Positions 1 to 11,386 of a stretch of 64,000 bases of DNA are shown here, piece by piece. Source of the DNA: Pohlia nutans. Taxonomy: Eukaryota; Streptophyta; Bryopsida; Bryales; Mniaceae. Below the pieces are notes generated by a model, which ran no database searches, was not told where the DNA came from, and was given only the letters and a program-made list of their open reading frames with translations. Each line of letters begins with the position of its first letter. Positions within the stretch are counted from its first letter, which is position 1. The stretch lies in NCBI GenBank assembly GCA_022496805.1, contig CM040103.1, positions 1,196,001-1,260,000 on the forward strand, given 5' to 3'. Position numbers and translations under genes: made by a program.

Positions 1-145
1 CCGTCGTCGTCGCTTGCAAGCTGCTTGAGCCCTGGCCGTCGTTGCCTTTTGGGGGAGAAGCCAAAATGGTGAGCGAGCCCACTGCACCGTCTGCCGCCTC
101 CTTTCCAGCCTCCTTCCTCCTCCCGGGATGCCCTGCATCTTCCAT
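1..145 (-). CDS. possible 5' end of an unknown gene, runs off the window
   Basis: An ATG at 143-145 on the minus strand, in the context GCCATGG, opens a 48-codon frame that reaches the left edge without a stop. The stretch is much richer in GC than the DNA to its right, as the exons of recognised genes here are. The predicted peptide starts MEDAGHPGRRKEAGKEA and is rich in Gly, Ala, Ser and charged residues; I recognise no domain. If it is a gene, 146-500 would hold its leader and promoter. A plus-strand frame overlaps it and is equally unproven, so this is tentative. Confidence 0.28.
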   Translation of the reverse strand, partial: MEDAGHPGRRKEAGKEAADGAVGSLTILASPPKGNDGQGSSSLQATTT

Positions 146-260
146 GGCATGGGTATGGATGCATACGGATGCGTATGCATGGGCATGGATGGGTATGGAT
201 GGATGTGAATGGGTGTGGATGGGTGTGGATGGATGTGTAATGGGTATGGCATGGATGGCG
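143..260. repeat. GGATG/GGTATGG microsatellite
   Basis: Imperfect tandem copies of GGATG, GGTATG and GGTGTG cover this stretch. Short open frames here, rich in Met, Trp and Asp, come from the repeat. Confidence 0.7.
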
Positions 261-800
261 GAGCACGGTATGACGTGGCCCGGAGTGACGGGCTCCGAAA
301 GAAAGGGATGGCACAGCGGGAGAGGTGGCTGTGTCACGGTGCACCGTGGGATTTATCCAACCCAATCCGTAACTCAAGTTTATCTTTAACTCAACCTTGG
401 TTACCGGTAGTTAGTCTCTTTTCACCCTGCCCGCAATTCTAACTCCTTCAAAAATTCCCTACCGTATTCCCGGGCAGGTTATATTACTCCCCAAAAATTG
501 TGAAAATAAATTATATTGAAATTATCAACATTAAAGAGGAGTGCATGGCATAAGAGAATCTTCACTTAGATCTAATTTTTTAATAATGAAGGAATGTTAT
601 TTGTATTTTATGAATTTTGGAACTATGGAGTCATTGCCATATAAACTTTAATTTTAATAGTAACTAGACTGCGGTTTCATTGTAAAAGGGTGTGGACTCA
701 TGATGCTCTATCATGCTATGAGAGTATGACTCCACTATCCTATAGTAACCTTCTTCAACCCTCAAAATAGAAATTTTAACTAGTCCAATGGTGTGGAAGT
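261..800. other. no gene seen
   Basis: GC falls from moderate to low. There is no supported coding frame and no clear repeat boundary until the TTAA at 801-804. Confidence 0.5.
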
Positions 801-804
801 TTAA

Positions 805-1343
805 CCCTTTAGCGCGCCGGCGTCCAAATTTTGGACGCCGGATGAATTTCAGCAGCTCGTTTTCTGTAGGTACCGGATGTTTTTCATCCATTTAATTTTT
901 TTTCATTCTTGTGCTAGTTGAGTACCATTTGTACGGTATGGATCTTCCAAATAAGATAACGTGAATTTTTGAATATTTACAAAAGTGATTAATGTCAAGT
1001 TTCAATCTTAGTTCAAAAAAAAAGACCTTAAATATGATTTTCCATAGTAAGTAGAATCAAATAATGGAAACCATACCATCTCGTAGTGCATGTCATTCTA
1101 ATTTCATTACAATATTTTTAAATTTTTTTGTGTTCATTTTGGATTTTTAATTGAATTTCAAGAGAAAACCTTGCAAAATTACTTTAAAAATATTAATAAT
1201 AAATATGATGAATCCAACCGTACGGATGTTATCTACACATTGACATTTACAACTTTGTTTTGTACATCAACTCCATTTCCGTTTTTCATCAACCATTTTA
1301 TAACAAATCTTTGAAAACAGTGTTGAATCGGGACGTTAAAGGG
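805..1343. mobile_element. TTAA-flanked miniature element, family L
   Basis: The element is bounded by TTAA at 801-804 and 1344-1347 and has ends CCCTTTAG and TTAAAGGG. A 25-base palindrome at 817-841, with arms CCGGCGTCCAAA and TTTGGACGCCGG around one T, lies 12 bases inside the left end. A second family member is at 28165-28711. It has no coding capacity. TTAA target duplication is the hallmark of piggyBac transposons, so a non-autonomous piggyBac-like element is inferred. Confidence 0.6.
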
Positions 1344-1347
1344 TTAA

Positions 1348-3120
1348 CAAGTTGGAGTAGTAGTTTGAGCAAACATGAAGATTATTATCGGACAAATGGA
1401 AAAGGGAAACGGGAAGCTTATACTGAGACAAAAGGAGTTATCCCGAGAGTTATCCTCAAAGAACATACCAAGTTTTTAAATGCCAAACTAAGTATATTTG
1501 AGGGATCTACCACAATACCTTTTCAGTATCTGCAATAATTATATTAATTTTGGAAATTTCTAAATTTTAGAAAAGCATTTTCCATAGAAAATTTAAATCA
1601 CCAGTCACCAAAACTCCAGTATTTTAGAATTGCCAAACTTAAAAAATCAAAATTAATAAAACTATTCGGCACAAGTGTGTCAAAATTGAAAAGGTAGTAC
1701 AACATACTTCTTTAAAATATAACCAAAGTAAATTAAAATGAGAGTCATGTTGAAATGGAGTTTACAAGAGATTTTGGATGTGGGAATCAAGAAAGTCATG
1801 TCTGTTAAGGATTAACTTCATCGGTTTCTATTTAAAATTTGAGAGTGTGTTTGTTTTAATTCCCACAATATTGATCACATGACAATGAGAGTGTATTGTT
1901 TTAGGTCCCAGTGTGACATTGTCCAAGTAACAATGAGAGTGACACAAAAAACTATATATCATTTGTTAAAGGTTGACTCTATACTACTCTAGGTATTATT
2001 CATAAATTAATTTTAATATAATATGCAACAAATGTTAAATTCAAAATCTAGAAAAAAAAATTTGTTTGTCAAAATTTGAATTAAAATAACAATTGTTCAA
2101 TAAGCAAGATTTTTTGAGTTATTTTTCAACATTGGTTGGATATTCCCTTTTTACGTAGTTTTCTATTTAAACTTTCTAAAAATGTCCATATTGTATTCCT
2201 AGATTAGGGTTTAGGGTTTAAAGTTTGAATTTAGGATTTTTGGTTCAAGGATTAAGATTTAGCCCATTAATGTTTTCGCATATTTGTGCAACCATTTCCG
2301 AAAAAAATATCACCAATATTTTTCAAATAACTATTATGTAAGACAATGAATAAAATTGTAAAATTCTTCAAAATAAAGATTTTGTTTCATGACAATGGAA
2401 TTTAATAAAATTGATGGAGATTGTATAAAATGAATGTCTTACTATGCATCAAAAAGATGCATTTCATTTTTTACATCAAGCTCAATTCTTTGAAAGAGCA
2501 TAAATTGGAGTTGTAAGTATTTTGGAGGTTAATGAACGCTATGCTTTATAAAAAAAATGGCGTGGATTTAAATTGTACAATAATTTGAAGACAAACACAT
2601 TTCTAAATATGTTACATTAAATAATAAGTTGTTCCAATTTGTTTAGATTTGCATTCAAAAATAATCAAAATTTGGAATGAAACTAAATTTTGCGTGTTTT
2701 ATTTTAGTATATTGTTATAAGTATTTCAACTTGCATGTAAATATAGATCATTTTTTATATACCTCAACACTTTAAATGATAAAAATGATAATATTCTTCA
2801 GAATGACATTTGATTGTGCATTTGATGACTATTTTTATGGAACATCACTTTTGTTAAAAAATTACATTCACATTTTATAACTAATAACATTGTACGCATG
2901 TGCATTTTAACTTAAGAGACAATATAGAGTTGATGGCATAAAACGTAATTAGTGAAATGCCAAGAAAAAATAACATAGATAACATGGATGAAGAACAAGA
3001 ATGCATTTCAGCGAAATCATAGACGGAATATATTTGCTACAGTTGTTTCTAGGACAAGAAAATGGGTGTCCCCACAATGTTTCTTTCCTGCGATTAGAGT
3101 CAAGAAATTTAGGGTAAATA
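1348..3120. other. AT-rich spacer, no gene seen
   Basis: There are many in-frame stops on both strands and no supported exon. A weak stretch near 1850-1960 (CAATGAGAGTGACACAAAAA) resembles the inner part of the Stowaway MITE at 56827-57074 and may be a decayed copy. Two telomere-like TTTAGGG units occur near 2203-2220. Confidence 0.45.
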
Positions 3121-3123
3121 TTA

Positions 3124-3692
3124 CCTTCTAAAAGACCAAGTGTCCTAACTAGGACATTTCAATGTTTGGGTAGGTTCCTATGGTGTCAATTTTTATTTTT
3201 ATCTTTTGAAATAAATCATGTGAATTGGGGATATTTTTATATCAATACAAAAATGGGGATTTAATTTAATTTTTTTGATTCTGACTTTTTAAGTGGAAGT
3301 TATGAAGCAAAAGGGGTTTTTTTAGGGGAGAATGGGCAGTGCGGGTAGGGCTCAAAATAAACCTCAAAATTATCATTTTCCAACTTAAACCGTAGGATCT
3401 TGTTACAAATCACCAAGAGAATGTATGGTAAAATTTTCATAGAATTTGACCATACAAATTGCAAGGTTATAGCGTTTGAAGTGAAGATAAAATTGCAATC
3501 TTTTCGATATTTTTTTATTGTCTTTGAAGACATGGGAAAATTTGTTAAATTGGTTTAAAAATTCTTAAATTTTATTTAAATGTTTGATTTTGTGTTTTCT
3601 ATCAAGAGAAAAAACAATATTGACAAGAAAATGAATAGGAAGAGGTGAAAATGATGCTAAAAAATACAGGAAAACCCGCAGTCCTTTAGGGG
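3124..3692. mobile_element. TTAA-type miniature element, family N
   Basis: The right end is GTCCTTTAGGGG followed by CTAA, a one-base change from TTAA. The left end is decayed (TTCTAAAAGACC). Just inside the left end, TGTCCTA and TAGGACA form an inverted repeat. The same inner sequence in reverse orientation ends at 50376. The outer boundary on the left is approximate. Confidence 0.45.
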
Positions 3693-3696
3693 CTAA

Positions 3697-4409
3697 GATA
3701 AAAACTATGCAACAAGCCACTTGTTTTATGTTGCCACCTCAGCATTTCTCTAAAAACTAATAAAAAATCCCTAAAAGAACCTAACACTGAAGGTAGCTCA
3801 AAAATGTTATGACAACATAATTTTGGACCAATGTACTCCATAGCAACCTAATGATTGGGCCTTGGGATTGGGGAAGAAGTTGAGTTCTTCCAAATTGCAG
3901 GAGATGGAGGGATGGGCCATCTGTGAAGGCCAATCGGTCAGGCTGACTGTAGGAATCTAATATTAGCTTGACCCATGTTGGTCACTTGCATAACATTCTT
4001 TAGCAGCTCCACTGTTCATCCTTGGGAATCATCAGAATCATTGTAGGAATCGTAATCTTCTGCAAAATCAAAGCCATCTCTATTTAATGATGGCTTGACG
4101 GCTCAACAAATTTTTGTTTTTTTTTAAAGTTTTTGCATGTTCCACATCAACAATTACCTCTTCATGCAATGATTCTCTGCACAAGCAAAAGGTTGTGTTG
4201 AGTGCAAGCTAAAGAGTAACATAAAACTGCTCCTATAGATAGGGTACCAAAAATAAACTTGTAGAGTTAAAAATAATTCAAAAATGGTCATGTGGTTAAA
4301 AAAAATTAGTGCATAAAAAAAATACTCTTGTGGTAAAAGTTATCTCATATTTAGACTAGAAGATACCCTTGTAACTAAAAGTGAAGAAATGCTTAGGTTC
4401 TCTTAACCC
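3697..4409. other. spacer, no gene seen
   Basis: AT-rich, with short broken frames only. It ends at the TTAA that starts a train of four elements. Confidence 0.45.
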
Positions 4410-4413
4410 TTAA

Positions 4414-5148
4414 CCCCTAAAGGACCAGGTGCACACATTGTGTCCTCGAACAATTTCATTACTTTAATAACTTGTTTGGATTTCATAATTTTGACTCAAT
4501 GTTAACTAGAGAATTGAAAATGTTCGTTTCAAGAACACAAAAATTCTTCAAGATTTGCAATTCCGTTGATTGATTCATCGGGAAAAAACTAAAACGTCGA
4601 TGTAGGTGAACTTGGGACATTGTAGTTAGGGTGGTTGATGACTTGAAGGGCGTTTTCACACTTGGACGTCACATTCGTAAAAAAAAAGAACTGTCCAATA
4701 TATAAAATATTTGCCATCACAAACACCGGCTCAACAAGTCACCAACAAGTCACTTCACCCAAACATAAATCTTTGAGAATCAATCATCATCGTTGTATTT
4801 AGTTTTAGAACACCATTTCTTGTGGGCACCTAGATATAGTACATCTTTGTATGCTCCTAAACTTTCAAACGCTAATCATGGTTTTTAAATTTATGAGAAA
4901 GTTTTCAATGAATGACCTGTTGATTTCGTTCAAAATTTTCAGAAATCAACTTATGATCAAACCTTATAATCATGTAATATATACGGTAGATTGTTCTGAA
5001 AATGGATGTACAGTCTCATGACTAAGTCCTTTTTGAACTTCAATGGTGAAGTTTTCTACATGAATACCAATCAAGAGATACGATTGCCTTTCTGAAAGTA
5101 TCACGAGAAAGTGATAAAATTTTAGGAATGAGCATGGTCCTTTAGGGG
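4414..5148. mobile_element. TTAA-flanked element, family A, first of a four-element train
   Basis: Ends are CCCCTAAAGGACC and GGTCCTTTAGGGG, a 13-base perfect terminal inverted repeat, flanked by TTAA at 4410-4413 and 5149-5152. The palindrome ACACATTGTGT lies just inside the left end. There is no open frame of note. The right TTAA is shared with the next element. Confidence 0.7.
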
Positions 5149-5152
5149 TTAA

Positions 5153-5533
5153 ACGTCAAAGTAAGCCCCACGGGCTTGGTATAAAGGAATAATTGGAGAA
5201 AAAAGTAGATTTTCACAACCAAATCAAGTGAGACTTGTTGCGTTGGAAAGCTACTGAAAAAGCGATCTAGATTCCAAATTTTCGCCTCGTTTGAGAGATT
5301 GTGGAATCGTGGAATCGTTGGTAAGCAATCAAAGTTATCAAATTGAACAAGTTTTGAGGTTGGGGCAGCTGAAGTTGAGCAGTGCCGCAGTGCTACAGTG
5401 CTAGCTAACGGTGCACTTTAGAGCCATTTTTGCAAAAAAATAAAAAATAAAAAATAAAAAAATAAAAAATATTTGTAGAAAAAGTTAGATTCTTTCCGGG
5501 CTGCCCCGTCCAGGCCCTCTTGACATTTAAGGG
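5153..5533. mobile_element. TTAA-flanked element, family B, second of the train
   Basis: It is clearly homologous to the intact copy at 39206-39601, sharing an inner stretch that starts GACTTGTTGCGTTGGAAAGC. Its left end has drifted, while the right end TTTAAGGG abuts TTAA at 5534-5537. Near the left end AGCCCCACGGGCT forms a small hairpin. Confidence 0.65.
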
Positions 5534-5537
5534 TTAA

Positions 5538-6061
5538 CTCCTAAAAGCCCAAGGGGTATTGGACAAAACATAGATGTGTTATAATATGTGCCTTCCATAT
5601 GTTTGATGAAGGTTGGTTCAATAGACAAAATGTAGAGTATCATCTTTACAAACTATCCGTACAGTCAAACTTCCTAAATAATCTTTAGATCATTTTTTAA
5701 TGAATTTAAAAGCATTAACCTTCAAAAATTTGTATAAATTATAATTTTCAATTTTAGAGTTCAAAATTTAGTACGATTGGTTAAAGTTGGGCTATCTATA
5801 GTAAATTTCAAAAAAGCAAGAGAAACGATGGAGGAATCATCATTACTTTCCCCAAATAGCAAATTTTGTAACACTAAGACAATGTTGAGGTGATCTACTT
5901 TGAAAAATTCTCCCGGGTGGAGTTTAACTCGGATTGCCATAATTCAAATTGGGTTGGAAAGTAGACTCGATGTAGTATTTTAAAATATTTTTCATTTTTT
6001 CAAAAAAAGATTTTTTTGTTCCGGGCAGCGACCAGAAAATGGTCGCTCGGGAGCTTAGGGG
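5538..6061. mobile_element. TTAA-flanked element, family C, third of the train
   Basis: It starts CTCCTAAAAGCCC and ends GAGCTTAGGGG, between TTAA at 5534-5537 and 6062-6065. Near the right end GCGACCA, five bases, TGGTCGC form a hairpin. Its first 90 bases closely match the next element (ACAAAACATAGATGTG in both), so C and D are relatives inserted side by side in the same orientation. Confidence 0.65.
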
Positions 6062-6065
6062 TTAA

Positions 6066-6412
6066 CCCCTAAAAGCCCGAATGGTATTAGACAAAACATA
6101 GATGTGTTATAATATGTGCCTTCCATATGTTCAATGAAGTTTGCTTCAATAAATAAATGTAGGACATGCATCATCTTTACAAATTATCCATATGGTCAAA
6201 CTTCCAAAATAAAACTTTGAATACAATTTTAGTAAATGGAAAAGCATTAACCTTTGAAAATTTGTATAAATTATGATTTTCGCTTTTAAAGTTTAAAGTT
6301 TAGCATGATTAGTTTAAAAATTTATATTTGGAGAAAGTAATGATGTTTTCAGTTAGAAGTTCGACTTCAATGAAGTGAAAAGCCTCATGCAGGCTTTATG
6401 GTTCTTTAGGAG
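6066..6412. mobile_element. TTAA-flanked element, family C/D, fourth of the train
   Basis: It starts CCCCTAAAAGCCC and ends TTCTTTAGGAG, between TTAA at 6062-6065 and 6413-6416. Close to the right end AAGCCT, five bases, AGGCTT form a hairpin. It shares its left half with the preceding element but has a different right end. Confidence 0.65.
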
Positions 6413-6845
6413 TTAAAATAGGTACTTTGACCTGGTTAGGACAAAAGTACAATTGTGCTTTTGTGATTTTTCTAGTGTTTTTCATTTTGGAAGGTCTACG
6501 CACTTTATTTTTATTATTTTTTAAGTTTTAATTCTATAATTGCGACCCCAATTTAGTCTAGGTCCAAAAATAGGGTCAAACTTTTGTTTTTTTTTCTCTT
6601 CCTCTGGTACAAGCATGGGTGTGTGTTTGCCTCACCTGAGTTGCAAAAAGCACAGTGACAAGATTTTAGCTTTTTGTGGATGGTGATATTCAACAGGATT
6701 GACAAAAACAAAGCCACGTGCTGTTGAAGTGAGAAAAGAATTTTCTAGGCATCATTGGATTGTGTGCAACTTAAGCATGCAATTTTTGTTCTCTTGTCCA
6801 CCTCGCTATCGGTGTTTTTCCTGTGTTCATTTTCCTTGAAGCTTA

Positions 6846-7307
6846 GGCCCTCTTTACACTAGAAACGAGAAGTCGTGGTGAAAACCGGCCAAGGGCTATG
6901 GCTCATTCTTGAGAAGCCAAACTTTGAATTTGACGTCCTTTGGATATAGTGTAAAGTGAGAAGAGGCTACAAAATAAAATACCGGTTTTAAAAAGTAAAG
7001 CTCTTACATATTTCTTAAAAAATAAAAAATGATTGGTTGTGAGAATTTTGGCTTGTCCGCCCCCGGCAATTTGCGTTAGATCCACCTCTTGAGGTGGGCT
7101 TGACGGAAAATCCGGGGGCCTTCAAAATTTTCTATTTTTCTTGCCACGAAGGACAAAAGTGTTGTCCATGTCATTTTCTCCTCCTTGTGTCCCTTGGACT
7201 GAAATTTCAAGTGTAAAGTGACCTTCCTTGGTCTTCTTGATTTCTACGCATCCCATTGGCTGAAATTTCTCTTCTCACGGCCCCTCGCCTCTAGTGTAAA
7301 GAGGGCC
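6846..7307. mobile_element. Tourist/PIF-Harbinger-like MITE
   Basis: The terminal inverted repeats are GGCCCTCTTTACACTAG and CTAGTGTAAAGAGGGCC, with perfect TTA duplications at 6843-6845 and 7308-7310. A TTA target and ends starting with GG fit PIF/Harbinger elements. At 462 bp it has no transposase. Confidence 0.8.
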
Positions 7308-7599
7308 TTAACTGGGGACGTAAAAAAAATCAGATCAGAATGTTTGGCAAAATCTTAAACTTACAATCACATTATGATAGAATTTCTTCACATTTCTGGT
7401 ATTTTTCTTCATAAAATATGGCTATTTTCTCAAAAAAATAAAGAGAAAACTTGGCAAAAAAAAATAATAAAAAAATCAAACTTTTTCATTTTTTCCTTAA
7501 TAAAAGAAAAATGCCATATTTTGTATAGAAATCTAGTAAAATACAGTAAGGAAAAAAATATTGACGGCTATAGAGAAGGATAGCATTGGTTATCAATAA

Positions 7600-7914
7600 G
7601 ACCCACTTTACATTAGGACCCGATCGTTGAGTTAACCCAAATTTCATAAATTTCAACTACTAGCCAAATTTAACCAATTTGGGTCAATGACATAAATTCT
7701 TCTCATCGTATGTAGAGGTTTATGTGGTACAAATTTGGTGCCAAAACTTTGGACTAATTCAAGGAAATTAGATTGAGATTTTTTGTTAACCCCAAGTTCA
7801 CAACACCTCAAATGCACCCTCGTCATTGAATCTCATGCATTTCTACCATCTTTACAACCATTGACCCAATTGAGTTTTGACCAACAATCGAGTCGGACCC
7901 TAATGTAAAGTGGT
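7600..7914. mobile_element. MITE with ACTTTACATTAGG termini
   Basis: GACCCACTTTACATTAGG at the left is inverted at the right as CCTAATGTAAAGTGGTC, with further imperfect pairing inside (GATCGTTGAG against CAATCGAGTC). It resembles the Harbinger-like element just upstream in wording (TTTACA-CTAG/TTAG) but no clean target duplication is visible. Confidence 0.55.
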
Positions 7915-9212
7915 CCCACTCTAAGTGGTCTTAGATGTATAGGCCTATAACTACACACTTAACTAAATGTTGACTAGTGGGAGACTCAAGCAACATACAG
8001 TGAATCATACAATAGTGACCATGAAACAAAATTTAAAGAAAAATAGAAATTCATTTTTTAAGGCGGTGCAAAGAAAATGTTACTAGGTACTTAGTTTCAG
8101 CTTCAAAATTTAACAAAACGTCCGACACCAAATTTGAACAAAATGGTTGTATTGATGCAAAAGTTGTTCATAAAAGCTAATATGAAATGACCCTAAACTA
8201 TCCGGATGATTTCGATTATTGACTTAGTTGATATGCTTTTGGATATATGGTTCAATTCCTCATCAGGAATTCAAGACCCCACAGACGGTTTAAACTATTT
8301 CTGTGCGACATCCAAAATTTCATGGATTCGTACATTTTTTGCACAGATGTTGTACGGATTTTGCGTCAATCCCACACGAATTCCGAACTTTGTTGATAAT
8401 AAAAAGAGTGAATGTAGAAGCCGTGCAAATTTAGTGCAAAATTAGCACTAATATGTGCAAAATCCATGCGAAAAATGTACAAACCCATAAAATATTGAAT
8501 GTTGCCCGAACATCGTTAAAAAACAGTGAGGTCCTAAATTCTTGATGCTACGAGCATATGTAGTCCAAGTGCAACCCACACCGACTTTTGTGCTTGAGGG
8601 CCTATTGAGTATCTTCTAAACAAGTGGCTTTAGTGCCTATTTCCATATAGAATCCAACTCGACATCAATTATGGGTGACCACTGTAGAAAAAACCTACAA
8701 AAATTAAGATGAGTGCAACCATGTTCACCCTACCCATACATGATATCTTCAATTAAGAATAGTAACTATACTTTTCTACAAGTGACATGTGTGTGCAAAA
8801 CAAATATCATGCTACCAAGGCTTGCTAGGAAAGTGCATAAATTAGCTTAAACAACCTTTGCAATGATGCATTTTGTTGAAAATCACCTTTAAGACACATG
8901 GCGCAATTTGACTTCATTTCCGGTCAATGTCGGGTCTTCAAAGCCATTTTTTGTTTGAAAGTTGTTGTGAAGTCTTGTAATAGAACCCGACATGGTTTAT
9001 AGTGGGTTGGGTTCTACAAATTAGCATGAAAACCAACCAACCTGTCAATCAATGTTGGGTTATGTTTTAATTGGAAACAAGCCCTTACACCCTTCTCTTT
9101 CAAAAGGAAAAAAACAAAACAAAAAAACATACAAGTTGTATGGAATGAAGAGCGTCACGTTTGGTTTAGTAATTATTTGTAGGATCTAATAGTATAATCT
9201 AGTTAGGTTACA
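7915..9212. other. spacer, no gene seen
   Basis: No supported exon or terminal repeat pair. A 79-codon open frame near 8206-8445 has no recognisable domain. Confidence 0.4.
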
Positions 9213-9397
9213 GTACCCGGCCACAAAACAATTACACAAAGAGAAACCCAATTTTTTGGAAATTATTTTTTCAAAAAAATCCTATTTTTTATGGTGAAAA
9301 GAGAATATTCACAAAATCTTATAGAATATTTGCATCATTCCGACGAATTTTTTTAATTATTTGGCATGAGCTGCCAACCCAACGGATAGCCGGGTAC
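9213..9397. mobile_element. small element with TACCCGGC ends
   Basis: TACCCGGC at the left is matched by GCCGGGTA at the right. The right half (AATATTTGCATCATT, ATTTGGCATGAGCTGCC) recurs at about 16245-16300 inside another inverted-repeat element, so this is a dispersed family. Confidence 0.5.
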
Positions 9398-9552
9398 GGT
9401 ATACATAAGTCAACCTTAATATCTAGTAGAACTCTTTATTCATGTTCACTTAGTTGTTTATTGTCTCTACCCCACCAGGGGAGAGACTACGGAAACACTT
9501 TGTTTTCAAGGAGTTACATGACTGAACAATACAAACAAGCTGTAAAAGTAAA

Positions 9553-9700
9553 TATAGGATAGATAGAAACTCTGGACCTCTTTCGAGACCGGCGTGAATG
9601 AAGTGTTTTTTTGTCTTAACAATGAGCCACTGTTCACTGAACAAAGGGCCATTGGTGCAAGACTACTCTCCCTTTTCGAGAATAATCACTTTAGTGACTA
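9553..9700 (-). repeat. SINE 3' fragment
   Basis: The stretch from the GATAGATAG tail through the CGGCGTGAATGAAGTG motif to CTACTCTCCC matches the 3' part of the full SINE at 50770-51139. It is truncated before the tRNA-like head. Directly upstream, 9455-9540 is a second dispersed repeat that recurs at about 27345-27430. Confidence 0.6.
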
Positions 9701-10753
9701 AAATTTAGGATAAATACTAAGGCAAATATTGTGCGTCTAGCCGCTTGTTATTTAGGGTTAGAATTATTTCATTCATCTTCATGAATGTTGGTTCTGTGTA
9801 AAACCTTTTGTGTAAGTACTTCCAACACTCCAACCCAAAATACAAGCAACTAAGGTAGGAAAACCAAAAACGGTTAATGCCCTCAAGGCGTGCACTAGAG
9901 TTTTTTAAAAGCAGGGAGGTGGTAGACCGAAAATGGAGAATTTTGCATGACGAGGATTACTGAAGATTTACTAAAAATTACTAATTTTCTTGGAATCTTG
10001 TGTGCGGTTTTCTGTGATATTAGTTAACCGTTTTAGGTGCTTTCATGTGTAGAAAAGGAAGAGTCTAGTATACAAGAAGGGGGTTTGACAAACTTCCCAC
10101 TTTGAGAAATTGTAGATAATTATTTACGGGGAATAAAAATACGAAACAACTTGCATTCTTCATCATTTCTTCTTCTTCATCTCAAAAAAATTTCACATAA
10201 TTTCTAACTCCATTCCTTCTGGTCAAATCACCTTATTTTCACCGTTTTTGGTTTTCCTACCTTAGTGTGTGTTGCGCATGAATGGAGAATCAAATAACTT
10301 TACTGGACAATCACACAACCTCCATCTCAAAAAGCTCTACAGTGTCCCCAACCCAAGCGTGGAACTTGATTTGCTGACTAGAAATGCAGCCAGTGGTGAT
10401 GAGTAACTTACAATCAGATAACTTAGATTTTTGAACTGGGATAGGAGCAACCTCCAAGGCGGACTGCTTTTCCTCTTTAATTTTTTTTCAAAAAAAAGTT
10501 CCAAGGTGTCTATAATATATCAATATGCTTGAATATGAGAATATATTGTGCTTTGTGCTGATCCCTACCTGACGGAGTGTCCCACACCAATTATTATTAA
10601 CACTAGGTTGGCCCATGTCGAAGTTTGGCACGACGATAGTTCCATGGATATAACGTCCAAAATTAGTATATAATAGAGCACAACATGACAAAGAATCTTT
10701 CCTGCATTCTTGGGGATTCTTCCTAAATTGTTGGGATGTTTTTAATTCGATTT
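9701..10753. other. spacer, no gene seen
   Basis: There is no supported coding sequence. GTTTTTGGTTTTCCTACCTTAG near 10240-10262 is complementary to CTAAGGTAGGAAAACCAAAAAC near 9851, so 9850-10262 may be a decayed inverted-repeat element. Confidence 0.4.
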
Positions 10754-10757
10754 TTAA

Positions 10758-11386
10758 TCCCTAATTGCCCAAACGTTCAGTTTTTGGATGATGTAGAGTA
10801 TTACATTTCAACCCATCACAATAAATTTCATTCTTAGATTGGCAATATCTTAGTTGTAATTGGATTTCAAAAGAATTTTGAATTTTAAGTTTCAAACTCG
10901 AGGGGGGGGGGGTCGGTGTGTTAAAAAGTTAAGGATATAGGTGCGAACAACGACTATTTTATAGGGGGGTATTGCTTTTTGTTTTTTGGTTTTTTTTTTC
11001 ACATGCTATCATTATGTAATTTTCTACTTTGGGTTCATAGAAAAGGGGCTTGCATTACTTATAATTACAAATTACCTATTATTCCATACCCTATAGTACT
11101 TTAAAGATGTCCAGTGCCATTTTTAATACCCTATATTACTTCTAAGTCCATTTATAATTTTTTGTTCCCATGTTTTTAAAATACCATATCATTTGTTCGC
11201 ACATATATTGCTACTCCAACATATCACTACACCCCCCGAGGTTTCAAATTTTATACAAAAATATTGGTGATTGAAATCATAGGTCTAACTAAATGGATAG
11301 AATCTAAAATTCATAGTGTACAATTGTTATTCATACATCAAGTGCAAATTAATATCCCTCTTAATTGAATTTTATAATGCATTTTT
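10758..11386. mobile_element. TTAA-type element of family F/G, disrupted
   Basis: After TTAA at 10754-10757 the sequence follows family F/G (TCCCTAATTGCCCAAACGTT, then the subterminal region and ATCATAGGTCTAACTAAATGG). It is interrupted by a G-rich-ended insertion at about 10899-11240. Its right part is broken at 11387 by a long-inverted-repeat element; a plausible remnant resumes near 12598. Confidence 0.5.
10899..11240. mobile_element. insertion with G-run/C-run ends
   Basis: It begins in a run of ten G and ends in CACCCCCCGAG. GGTGCGAACAA near the left is inverted near the right as TTGTTCGCAC. The same host element continues on both sides, which defines the limits approximately. Confidence 0.5.

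Noticed and set aside
2203..2222. Interstitial telomere repeat
   Set aside because: Only two TTTAGGG units are present, which is expected by chance in AT-rich DNA; no array follows.
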